Shown in pieces: positions 34,426 through 41,122 of a DNA stretch of 61,779 nucleotides. Source of the DNA: an uncultured Alphaproteobacteria bacterium. Its GTDB lineage: Bacteria; Pseudomonadota; Alphaproteobacteria; RF32; CAG-239. Position numbers and translations under genes: made by a program. The notes under the pieces are model-generated. The model made no database searches. It had not been told where the DNA came from and worked only from the letters and a program-made list of their open reading frames with translations. The stretch is from NCBI GenBank assembly GCA_934254675.1, contig CAKQLP010000009.1, forward strand, positions 1 to 61,779. Reading direction: 5' to 3'. Numbering within the stretch: position 1 is the first letter of the stretch; each line of letters opens with the position of its first letter.

Positions 34426-35946
34426 ATGATAAAAACAGAGCAAACATTCGCCGCTATTGAGCAGGGAATAAAACAAACAAAGGCTCAGCTGAAAAAAGAA
34501 GAAGTTAGCGTTATTCATTCAATTTCGGCCGGAACAGCCATTATCAAAGGTTTGGAAAAGGCTCAAATGGAAGAGTTGCTTGAATTTCCAAACGGCGTGT
34601 GGGGAATGGTGCAGACCTTAAACAAAGATTCTGTCGGCGTGGTGTTTTTGGACAATCCCGATAGTTTGAAAGCCGGTGACAGAGTGCGCCGTAGTGGACG
34701 TGTTTTAGACGTGCCTGTGGGCGAAGGCTTATTGGGAAGAGTGATTAACCCGTTGGGCAAAGCGTTAGACGGCAAAGGACCGGTTGCTTTTAGTGAGCGC
34801 CGCGCGCTAGAAATGGAAGCGTATCCGATTATGGACAGAGCTCCGGTGGAAACGCCATTGCAGACCGGAATTAAAGCTATTGACGCTTTTACACCAATTG
34901 GACGCGGACAGCGCGAACTTATTTTAGGCGATCGGCAAACCGGAAAAACTTCTATTGCCGTGGATACGATTATCAATCAGAAAAAGACCGGCGTTATTTG
35001 CATTTATTGCGCCATCGGACAACGTAATTCCGCAGTGGCATCGGTGATTGCCGATTTGGAAAAATATAATGTGATGGCGCAGACCATAGTCGTTTCCGCC
35101 GCGGCCAATGATACCGCCGGTATGCAATATGCCGCTCCGTATGCCGCCACCTCTATCGGCGAATATTTTATGGCGCAAGGCAAAGATGTGTTGGTGGTTT
35201 ATGATGATTTAACCAACCACGCCAGAGCCTATCGTGAAATGTCGCTGTTGTTGCGTCGTCCGCCTGGGCGAGAGGCTTTTCCGGGGGATATTTTCTATAT
35301 TCATTCCCGTTTGTTGGAGCGTTCAACCCATTTGCGAGAAGAATTGGGCGGCGGTTCGCTGACCTCGCTTCCGATTGTTTCGACCGAAGCCGGAAATATA
35401 TCCGCCTATATTCCGACCAACATTATTTCTATAACCGACGGGCAAATTTATCTTTCGGCCTCACTCTATCAAAAAGGAATTATGCCGGCAATTGACACCG
35501 GAAGGTCGGTTTCGCGCGTGGGCGGAGATGCGCAGTTGCCGGCGTATAAAACATTGGTCGGACCGCTTAAATTGTTCTATTCGCAGTTTGAAGAACTGGA
35601 GTCGTTTACTAAATTCGGCACTCAATTGGACAAGGAAACTAAAAAGCGTATTAACCGCGGGCGAGCTATTCGCGCTGTGTTGGAACAAAGCCGCTTTGAG
35701 CCGCTGACGGCGCCGGAGCAAATTGCCGTGTTTATGGCCACTAACGCCGGTTTGTTTGACGCGCTGTCGGTTGAAGATAATAAAAAAGCGCAAAAAATTG
35801 TGCGCGAGGTTTTGTTGTCGCAATTCAGCCGCGAGGTGGAAAATATTTTAAATCGGCAAAAATTGACCGATAAAACACAAGAAGAAATGATGACGGCGTT
35901 TAAATCTGCCTTAAACAATGAAGGATTAAATTTAGATGTCGATTGA
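34426..35946 (+). CDS. atpA: N-type ATPase alpha subunit
   Basis: The 506-residue non-catalytic alpha subunit has Walker A GDRQTGKT (168-175), DLTNHARAYREMSLLLRRPPGREAFPGD region (long family motif, 214-...), and the Arg finger sequence of the TDTGRSVSRVGGDAQ type (DTGRSVSRVGGDAQ). Length is normal. It lies 3 bases after atpF and its last 11 bases overlap the atpG start. Cytoplasmic F1 head. Confidence 0.96.
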   Translation: MIKTEQTFAAIEQGIKQTKAQLKKEEVSVIHSISAGTAIIKGLEKAQMEELLEFPNGVWGMVQTLNKDSVGVVFLDNPDSLKAGDRVRRSGRVLDVPVGEGLLGRVINPLGKALDGKGPVAFSERRALEMEAYPIMDRAPVETPLQTGIKAIDAFTPIGRGQRELILGDRQTGKTSIAVDTIINQKKTGVICIYCAIGQRNSAVASVIADLEKYNVMAQTIVVSAAANDTAGMQYAAPYAATSIGEYFMAQGKDVLVVYDDLTNHARAYREMSLLLRRPPGREAFPGDIFYIHSRLLERSTHLREELGGGSLTSLPIVSTEAGNISAYIPTNIISITDGQIYLSASLYQKGIMPAIDTGRSVSRVGGDAQLPAYKTLVGPLKLFYSQFEELESFTKFGTQLDKETKKRINRGRAIRAVLEQSRFEPLTAPEQIAVFMATNAGLFDALSVEDNKKAQKIVREVLLSQFSREVENILNRQKLTDKTQEEMMTAFKSALNNEGLNLDVD

Positions 35947-36808
35947 AGCGTTGAAAAAGCGAATTAAGGTTACGGAAGATTTGCGGGAAATTGTCGGAAC
36001 AATGAAATCATTGTCCTCGGTAAGTATTTTGCAATATGAGCAAGCTAATGCCGCCTTGGAAAAATATCGTCGCAACCTTAAAGACGCTTTCCACGCATTG
36101 CTTAAACAAGGCAACTTGCCAAATGTTTATGCCAAACCGGATACAAACAGACAATTGATTATATTAATCGGCACCGATAATGGGATGGTCGGCAAGTTTA
36201 ATAAAGAAATTTTGGATAAAGCCAAGGCAGATTTAAAAAAACAGGGCGTTCCGCTTAAAAGCACGTTGTTTTTGACTATTGGCAAAAGAATTAGCGGATT
36301 GGTCGGACAAAATAATTTGAATGTTTATGCCAAATACGCCATTGCTAATTCGGTGAAAATGGTTAATACCATTGCCGAAACCGTGATTATGAAAATTGAC
36401 GAGGCAACGCGTAAAGAACATATTAACAGTGTGAGCGTGTGGTATCATAAGCGTAACAAAAATGAGCCGGTGAGCGTGCAAAAACAACAGATTATTCCGT
36501 TTGATTTTGCCGCGTATCAAAAGCTGAAAGACAAGCCGTGGGGCACCAACAATATTCCGATGATTCCGATTGAGCGCGAAAAAATGTTTGCCGCCTTGCT
36601 GAACGAATATTTGACCATTGCCTTGGCCAGTCAGCTTAACTATTCGCTAGCGGCGGAGCATTATACGCGGATGACCAATATGCAAAACGCCGAAAAAAAT
36701 ATTGATGAGAGTTTGGAACAGATGAATTTGGAATATCAGCAAGAGCGGCAAGAAAATATTACCGATGAGTTGATAGATGTTATTTCCGGTGCGGAAGCGG
36801 TGAAATAA
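35936..36808 (+). CDS. atpG: N-type ATPase gamma subunit
   Basis: The 290-residue central stalk has the N-terminal helix (IEALKKRIKVTEDLREIVGTMK) with the conserved Thr-Met-Lys before the loop, a Rossmann-like middle and a C-terminal coiled coil (ALASQLNYSLAAEHYTRMTNMQNAEKN). The middle is more divergent than in F-type gamma proteins, as usual for N-type. It overlaps the end of atpA and closes the operon. The stop is followed by a hairpin that terminates opposite-strand transcription rather than this operon. Confidence 0.93.
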   Translation: MSIEALKKRIKVTEDLREIVGTMKSLSSVSILQYEQANAALEKYRRNLKDAFHALLKQGNLPNVYAKPDTNRQLIILIGTDNGMVGKFNKEILDKAKADLKKQGVPLKSTLFLTIGKRISGLVGQNNLNVYAKYAIANSVKMVNTIAETVIMKIDEATRKEHINSVSVWYHKRNKNEPVSVQKQQIIPFDFAAYQKLKDKPWGTNNIPMIPIEREKMFAALLNEYLTIALASQLNYSLAAEHYTRMTNMQNAEKNIDESLEQMNLEYQQERQENITDELIDVISGAEAVK

Positions 36809-36820
36809 AAAATATCAAAG

Positions 36821-36859
36821 GGCGGAGAATTTAAGTTAAAAACACTTGAAAACTCCGCC
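36821..36859 (-). terminator. Terminator for the 23-residue peptide gene
   Basis: GGCGGAG (36821-36827) pairs with CTCCGCC (36853-36859), with an additional inner stem TTAAGT/ACTTGAA. Only the minus-strand product is followed by a U-rich tail (36800-36820), so it serves the tiny gene at 36873-36944. It may also fold at the end of atpG mRNA. Confidence 0.7.
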
Positions 36860-36872
36860 TCATCACACTATA

Positions 36873-36944
36873 CTATTTTAATATAAGAATGATGATTTTT
36901 AGCACTAAGATTGCAATGCTAAGAACTTTGATGTTGTTCTGCAT
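36873..36944 (-). CDS. 23-residue hydrophobic peptide (type I toxin-like)
   Basis: A reading frame of 24 codons encodes MQNNIKVLSIAILVLKIIIL plus ILK, a single hydrophobic helix with basic residues at both ends. It starts after AAAGGTGAAAG, a good ribosome-binding site, and ends before a hairpin terminator. A promoter TTGGAA-N16-TATAAA lies about 75 bases upstream. The short mRNA leader has a GCCC/GGGC hairpin. Such small single-helix peptides are typical of type I toxins (Ldr, Ibs, Fst types), but I recognise no specific family. The divergent RNA at 37042-37125 is the candidate antitoxin. Confidence 0.5.
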   Translation of the reverse strand: MQNNIKVLSIAILVLKIIILILK

Positions 36945-37011
36945 CTTTCACCTTTCAGCCCGTTTGGGCGGTTGGGAAAAAAGCTGAACTAAGACATAAA
37001 ACAAAAAATGT

Positions 37012-37045
37012 TTGACATTTATACGTTTTTATGTCATACTTCCAA
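37012..37045. promoter_or_regulatory. Overlapping divergent promoters
   Basis: Plus strand: TTGACA (37012-37017), 17 bases, CATACT (37035-37040). Minus strand: TTGGAA (37045-37040), 16 bases, TATAAA (37023-37018). The two interleave, so polymerase on one would hinder the other. They drive the small RNA and the hydrophobic peptide gene. Confidence 0.6.
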
Positions 37046-37125
37046 TACATAGGAGGAAGTTATAGTTCAACTTCTTTCCAGTTATTGGAAAAAGCCAAGT
37101 AGTTGCCGCTACAAGGCTTTTTATT
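37042..37125 (+). ncRNA. Small terminated RNA divergent from peptide gene
   Basis: A transcript of about 80 bases is predicted from the promoter at 37012. It folds as CCAATA/TATTGG around an inner hairpin GAAGTT/AACTTC, then a terminator AAAAAGCC-AA-GTAG/CTAC-AA-GGCTTTTT (37089-37122) with a U tail. There is no reading frame of note. A stretch near the terminator (UUGGAAAAAGC) could pair imperfectly with the leader of the peptide mRNA (GCUUUUUUCCCAA). The antitoxin role is inference. Confidence 0.55.
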
Positions 37126-37203
37126 TATATCTAAGCTAAACTAAAAAGTCAAATTAAAATCATTTACAATTTTTTTGATGCTATTAAAGAAATAAAAAAA
37201 TAA

Positions 37204-37231
37204 GGTTAAGTGACAGATAATCACTTTAACC
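37204..37231 (-). terminator. Terminator of zinc-ribbon-like small gene
   Basis: On the minus strand, GGTTAAAGTGA/TCACTTAACC (one bulge) with a 7-base loop is followed by TTATTTTTTTATTTC. Confidence 0.78.
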
Positions 37232-37258
37232 TCATTTAGGAAATTAACTTAGCAAAGT

Positions 37259-37459
37259 TTATTTGTCAAAACCACGCGGCGGGCGTCGGTTTGCATCGGC
37301 GTTAAGCGATTTTCTTTCAGCTTTTAGAGCCTTTGTTCTTGCTTTGGCTCGAGCTGTTTCAGCGCCTTTGCAATGACATTCTTCGCCGTAAACTAACTCT
37401 TTGGTGCAATAGGCGCAATAAATTTTGCCGTTTGCAATTACCATAAAATTTGAATCCAT
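37259..37459 (-). CDS. Small zinc-ribbon-like basic protein
   Basis: The product from ATG 37459 has 66 residues. It starts with a four-Cys pattern (YCAYC..8..CHC: Cys at about 15, 18, 28 and 30) that could bind one zinc, followed by a very basic Arg/Lys/Ala helix and the end RRPPRGFDK. It might bind nucleic acid or ribosome. The frame stays open upstream to a TTG at 37531, but that TTG is part of the -35 box TTGACA of a strong promoter, so the longer form is unlikely. There is no clear ribosome-binding site, and ATG 37444 is also possible. It has its own promoter and terminator. Function unknown. Confidence 0.6.
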   Translation of the reverse strand: MDSNFMVIANGKIYCAYCTKELVYGEECHCKGAETARAKARTKALKAERKSLNADANRRPPRGFDK

Positions 37460-37502
37460 AAAAAAATAATTTAAAATAATTAATAATATTAAAGATGGCA
37501 GT

Positions 37503-37531
37503 TTTATAACAAAATTTGAAGATTTTGTCAA
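37503..37531 (-). promoter_or_regulatory. Promoter of zinc-ribbon-like gene
   Basis: TTGACA (37531-37526), 17-base spacer, TATAAA (37508-37503) on the minus strand. Near-consensus sigma-70 promoter, which fixes the gene start downstream of about 37496. Confidence 0.75.
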
Positions 37532-37552
37532 TATGTCAGTTGAATAATTTGC

Positions 37553-38128
37553 TTAATTAGTCAAAGAAGTTGCCAATTCCACTTCTGTGGCAGAGTTTTG
37601 AATTATATAGGTCAGTTCTTGCTGGCTTTTGCCGGTGAGTTCTTTTAGAGCCAAAGTATATTCCGGATTGTTAAGTTTCAATTCGGCAAAATTATAGAGG
37701 GCAAAAGATTTGATGTTAGCTTTTTGATTATATAAATCTGTTTCGGCTTTGGTCATATTTTTTTTGCGCATGTTCAGATACACACCATCTTCCGAATATT
37801 TCCAAACCGCGCCGGAAACAAAATCCGTGGTCCAGCTGTAAACACTGAATAGATTGCCAATAGCGGCTTTGTTAATGCGGCTACGATCATAAACGATGGC
37901 GTCTTCATAGCCTTGCGCTTTGGCTGTAATAGTTAATGGTGCGGAATCTCGTTCTATTTCCGCCGAGCAAGGAGTTTGATTGCATACAAGCCTGCCGTTA
38001 ACATAAATTTCGATATTTTCATTGATGTTGGAATCAAAATTAATTTTTTGCGAAGTTCCGCTAAAAACTGTGCCGCAAGCACCAAGTAATAAAAGCGAAC
38101 TATATAACATGTTATGTTTTAGTGACAT
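37553..38128 (-). CDS. PEGA-like lipoprotein
   Basis: The protein (191 residues from ATG 38128, ribosome-binding site GGAAAGGAAAAATT) has a lipoprotein signal ending in LLLLGAC. Residues about 25-75 resemble a PEGA-type beta domain (IEIYVNGRLVCNQTPC..ITAKAQGYED). A hydrophobic stretch follows near 90-105 (IGNLFSVYSWTTDFVSGAVW), then a helical C-terminus. The function is not known. It is probably an envelope protein. It lies 27 bases downstream of the terminator of the first copy of the tandem RNA repeats, on the same strand, so that RNA may act as its leader. Confidence 0.75.
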   Translation of the reverse strand: MSLKHNMLYSSLLLLGACGTVFSGTSQKINFDSNINENIEIYVNGRLVCNQTPCSAEIERDSAPLTITAKAQGYEDAIVYDRSRINKAAIGNLFSVYSWTTDFVSGAVWKYSEDGVYLNMRKKNMTKAETDLYNQKANIKSFALYNFAELKLNNPEYTLALKELTGKSQQELTYIIQNSATEVELATSLTN

Positions 38129-38154
38129 AATTTTTCCTTTCCGATAGATAAAAT

Positions 38155-38409
38155 AAAACCACCATATAAAGGTGGTCGGAGAGTACAAAGATCACTATAC
38201 CGAAATGATTCTTTTAGCCTTTGAGCAAATACCCTGAACATACGCTAAAAGCTCCCCGACCATATTGCTATAATCGGGGATATATTCATTGCAAGCTGTT
38301 TTGCGCAGCTGACAATTTAACGATGTTATATCCTAACACCGCGGTATAAAAAAAGAGCCTTTGAAACTCCGCACCTTGTAAGGCACTAACTTGAATTTTA
38401 TCTCAAGCT
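38155..38409 (-). ncRNA. Tandem structured RNA, copy 1
   Basis: Promoter boxes at 38444-38439 (TTGACT) and 38421-38416 (TAAAAT). Closing stem variant TATACCG/CGGTATA. Inside it are hairpins TTTTAGC/GCTAAAA, CCCCGA/TCGGGG, AGCTG/CAGCT and TGTTA/TAACA. The terminator at 38155-38178 lies 27 bases before the lipoprotein start codon, so this copy could be an attenuating leader. Confidence 0.75.
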
Positions 38410-38482
38410 GATTGAATTTTAGAAAATAAATATCAGCAAGTCAAGTTGAATATCTGTCAACCGCACAAAACTATATAATAAT

Positions 38483-38737
38483 AAAACCACCATATAAAGG
38501 TGGTCGGAGAGTACAAAGATCACTACACAGAAATGATTCTTTTAGCCTTTGAGCAAATACCCTGAACATACGCTAAAAGCTCCCCGACCATATTGCTATA
38601 ATCGGGGATATATTCATTGCAAGCTGTTTTGCGCAGCTGACAATTTAACGATGTTATATCCTAACACCGCTGTGTAAAAAAAGAGCCTTTGAAACTCCGC
38701 ACCTTGCAAGGCGCTAACTTGAATTTTATCTCAAGCT
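38483..38737 (-). ncRNA. Tandem structured RNA, copy 2
   Basis: Same layout as copy 1. The -10 box TAAAAT is at 38749-38744. The closing stem is TACACAG/CTGTGTA, differing from copy 1 on both strands so that pairing is kept. All inner hairpins are identical to copy 1. Confidence 0.75.
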
Positions 38738-38810
38738 GATTGAATTTTAGAAAATAAATATCAGCAAGTCAAGTTGAATATCTGTTAACCGCACAAAACT
38801 ATAAAATAAT

Positions 38811-39063
38811 AAAACCACCATATAAAGGTGGTCGGAGAGTACAAAGATCACTACATCAAAATGATTCTTTTAGCCTTTGAGCAAAGCCCTGAACATACGC
38901 TAAAAGCTCCCCAACCATATCGCTATAATCGGGGATATATTCATTGCAAGCTGTTTTGCGCAGCTAACAATTTAACGATGTTATACCCTAACACCGTGAT
39001 GTAAAAAAGAGCCTTTGAAACTCCGCACCTTGTAAGGCGCTAACTTGAATTTTATCTCAAGCT
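38811..39063 (-). ncRNA. Tandem structured RNA, copy 3
   Basis: The -10 box is at 39075-39070. The closing stem is TACATCA/TGATGTA, a third fully paired variant. The CCCCGA/TCGGGG hairpin becomes CCCCGA/TTGGGG in the RNA, which keeps pairing through a G-U pair. Loop changes occur in the TGTTA hairpin. Confidence 0.75.
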
Positions 39064-39136
39064 GATTGAATTTTAGAAAATAAATATCAGCAAGTCAAGT
39101 TGAATATCTGTTAACCGCACAAAACTATAAAATAAT

Positions 39137-39389
39137 AAAACCACCATATAAAGGTGGTCGGAGAGTACAAAGATCACTACATCAAAATGATTCTTTTAGC
39201 CTTTGAGCAAAGCCCTGAACATACGCTAAAAGCTCCCCAACCATATCGCTATAATCGGGGATATATTCATTGCAAGCTGTTTTGCGCAGCTAACAATTTA
39301 ACGATGTTATACCCTAACACCGTGATGTAAAAAAGAGCCTTTGAAACTCCGCACCTTGTAAGGCGCTAACTTGAATTTTATCTCAAGCT
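39137..39389 (-). ncRNA. Tandem structured RNA, copy 4
   Basis: Nearly identical to copy 3, with the same closing stem. The promoter spacer carries two base changes (TTTGC in place of TCAGC on the plus strand) but the boxes TTGACT and TAAAAT are kept (-10 at 39401-39396). Confidence 0.75.
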
Positions 39390-39463
39390 GATTGAATTTT
39401 AGAAAATAAATATTTGCAAGTCAAGTTGAATATCTGGCAACTAGAGTAAAAATATCTTTACTT

Positions 39464-39684
39464 TTGAGAGAAGCTTCGTTAAATTACAAAATGGATGGGC
39501 GAGGGTCTGTCTGGGGCGTGACAACCTCTTTTACACACGTCTGAGGTTATAGACGTTAAATATGCAAACCTTCTGGTCTGATTGACTGGAAGGTAGCAAA
39601 ATGTGCTATAAGCTAATATGCTACGCTATTTTGTGTAAAGTAGTTGTCAACTTCCAGTCGCTTTTATAGGCGGCTTTTTATTTA
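39464..39684 (+). ncRNA. Structured RNA or leader upstream of prepilin gene
   Basis: Promoter TTGAGA (39464-39469), 17 bases, CAAAAT (39487-39492). The RNA from about 39499 has AACCTC/GAGGTT (39523-39528, 39543-39548) and ACGTCT/AGACGT (39537-39542, 39551-39556), which interlock and so are alternatives or a tight pseudoknot. A 9-bp stem GACTGGAAG/CTTCCAGTC (39584-39592, 39651-39659) closes a further domain and competes with the terminator stem GTCGC/GCGGC (39657-39661, 39670-39674) that precedes TTTTTATTTA. It ends 27 bases before the prepilin start. It may be a free RNA or a terminating leader. Confidence 0.55.
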
Positions 39685-39710
39685 ACCGATGAAGAAAAAA
39701 GGGAGTTGTA

Positions 39711-40433
39711 ATGGAAAAAAATATATTAGTTAGCTGCAAGCGAAAAATAAACTGTAATCAGTCCGGACGTTCCATGATTGAAATGCTGGGGGTGTTGGCG
39801 ATTATCGGTGTATTGAGCGTTGGCGGTATTGCCGGTTATTCAAAGGCGATGACAAAAAATAAAATTAATAAAGTTGTTGATAGTGTTTCTATGATTGTGA
39901 CCAATATCAGAACGTTATATGCCCAACAAACAGATTACGCTAACTTAGACAACAATTCAGCGGTGCAGATGGGAGCTGTTCCAAATGAAATGATTGGTAA
40001 TGGAAATGATGCATATAGACAAAGAATAATTTCCCATGCTTTTTTAGGAAATGTTTTTATCAGAGGGGCAAAGTCGGGAAATTCTGGATTTCCGGATAAA
40101 GCATTTGTGATAAATCTGAATGGGCTTCCTAAGGAGGCTTGTATGGCATTGGCTACTTATGATTGGGGTTCGGATTATTCGTCGGGATTGATTGGATTTG
40201 CCGCTTATGGATGGGATAGCACAAGAGTCTTATTTTCACACGAACTAACGGAAGATGGTGATTTATTGCAAAATTGTACTGGAAAATATAAAAAATTTGG
40301 TGATGCAGACAGAGTATTTGCTTGTGCTGGAGATTCTGGGCTTTATGGTGTGCCGCTTAATGTGGCAGAGGCCGCAAAAGGATGCAATTGCGGAAAGAGA
40401 AATAATTGCGGTTTTACCTTAAAATATAACTGA
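39711..40433 (+). CDS. Type IV prepilin, PilS-like
   Basis: The 240-residue protein has a type III signal peptide (about 1-19) with the cleavage motif SG|RSMIEMLGVLAIIGVL, placing Glu at +5, followed by the hydrophobic pilin helix and the family sequence VGGIAGYSKAM. The C-terminal domain (about 60-240) is Gly/Asn rich with Cys pairs (NCTGKYKKF..VFACAGD; GCNCGKRNNCGF) forming a likely D-loop. It matches the type IVb pilin group (PilS N-terminal family). It is probably the major subunit of the pilus to which the PilV-like adhesin belongs. It has a structured RNA upstream and a terminator downstream. Ribosome-binding site AAAGGGAG. Confidence 0.87.
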   Translation: MEKNILVSCKRKINCNQSGRSMIEMLGVLAIIGVLSVGGIAGYSKAMTKNKINKVVDSVSMIVTNIRTLYAQQTDYANLDNNSAVQMGAVPNEMIGNGNDAYRQRIISHAFLGNVFIRGAKSGNSGFPDKAFVINLNGLPKEACMALATYDWGSDYSSGLIGFAAYGWDSTRVLFSHELTEDGDLLQNCTGKYKKFGDADRVFACAGDSGLYGVPLNVAEAAKGCNCGKRNNCGFTLKYN

Positions 40434-40455
40434 TTTTATTTTCGATAAAGTATTT

Positions 40456-40489
40456 AAAAGCTCCGTTCAAAATAACAACGGAGCTTTTT
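40456..40489 (+). terminator. Terminator after prepilin gene
   Basis: AAAAGCTCCGTT/AACGGAGCTTTTT with a 9-base loop. The A-run allows use from the opposite strand as well, where the 40509-41111 gene ends. Confidence 0.88.
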
Positions 40490-40508
40490 AGCAAGTAAAA
40501 ATGTTTAT

Positions 40509-41111
40509 TTATTGGTTGGATAATGGCGGAATATTTATTTGCGCTATAAATCCAGGGCGGATACGCTTGCTGCTGTAATGCATGTTTCCCGTTTCAATCA
40601 GATAACGTTCACGATGCGTCCACTGTGCGGCGGTGGCAAAAAAGTCTTTTCCTGTCACTTCTTGATTGCGTGGATTCATGATATAAAGCACGCACCCTTG
40701 ATGTGGCTCAACTAAACCGCATCGACTTCTGCCAACAGGAACGTCGGAGTTAATCACAACGCCCTCCAAACCTTTTTTGGCGGTTTCTTGGGTGGAAAAT
40801 AATGTTGAACCGGCAATAAGTCCAAAAATTAAGGTTAAGGTAAGAAGCAACAGGACACTTTTATTTTTAAGCAATGCTGTAATATTTTCAGGTTCTTGTT
40901 GGGGAATAAAATCTTCATCAGTGACAAAGCGGATGTTTTCGGCAGAGCCGTTATCGTCATAGTAATTTTCAACATGCTCTTCACTGTTTGCTTGCGGCAA
41001 CGCTGAAATTTTTTCCGGCACACCATAAGTCGCCGGTTGATTTTCCGGCATTCTGGGACGTTTAATTTTTCTGATTTTGCGAGGGGCGTTATTGAATTGA
41101 TTCTCTTCCAT
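40509..41111 (-). CDS. Bitopic membrane protein of pilus locus
   Basis: The 200-residue product has a basic cytosolic N-terminus (RKIRKIKRPRMP), an acidic linker, one membrane helix (about 83-103, VLLLLTLTLIFGLIAGSTLF) and a C-terminal periplasmic domain of about 90 residues with two Cys (RSRCGLVEPHQGCVLYI) that could be disulfide-bonded. No known family is recognised. It follows the secretin-like gene by 11 bases and probably closes that operon. A role in pilus or secretion assembly, comparable to a bitopic stalk protein, is inference. Confidence 0.72.
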   Translation of the reverse strand: MEENQFNNAPRKIRKIKRPRMPENQPATYGVPEKISALPQANSEEHVENYYDDNGSAENIRFVTDEDFIPQQEPENITALLKNKSVLLLLTLTLIFGLIAGSTLFSTQETAKKGLEGVVINSDVPVGRSRCGLVEPHQGCVLYIMNPRNQEVTGKDFFATAAQWTHRERYLIETGNMHYSSKRIRPGFIAQINIPPLSNQ

Positions 41112-41122
41112 TTTTATCTCCG

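Larger units (their letters stand above)
38155..39438 (-). repeat. Four tandem 326-328 bp repeats encoding a structured RNA
   Basis: Copies start at 38155, 38483, 38811 and 39137 (periods 328, 328, 326). The fourth ends near 39438. They are about 93-99% identical. Each copy contains, on the minus strand, the promoter TTGACT-N17-TAAAAT, about 250 transcribed bases with at least five helices, and the terminator ACCACC-TTTATAT-GGTGGT followed by TTTTATT. No reading frame longer than 14 codons is conserved. The units are thus self-contained RNA genes, not a CRISPR (no spacers) and not an IS. Confidence 0.9.

Noticed and set aside
37460..37531. Longer start of the zinc-ribbon-like protein
   Set aside because: The upstream TTG is the -35 box of a near-consensus promoter, so the extra residues would not be transcribed.
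38155..39438. CRISPR array
   Set aside because: The units are 326-328 bases with no unique spacers and contain promoters and terminators, so this is a tandem gene array.
38155..39438. 14-codon frame MNISPIIAIW(S/L)GSF in each repeat copy
   Set aside because: No ribosome-binding site, and its bases are explained by the CCCCGA/TCGGGG hairpin. The base changes between copies preserve pairing.
39499..39684. tmRNA, 6S RNA or SRP RNA
   Set aside because: None of the conserved cores is present (no tRNA-like domain, no GGAAGCAGCC loop of SRP, no large central bubble of 6S).
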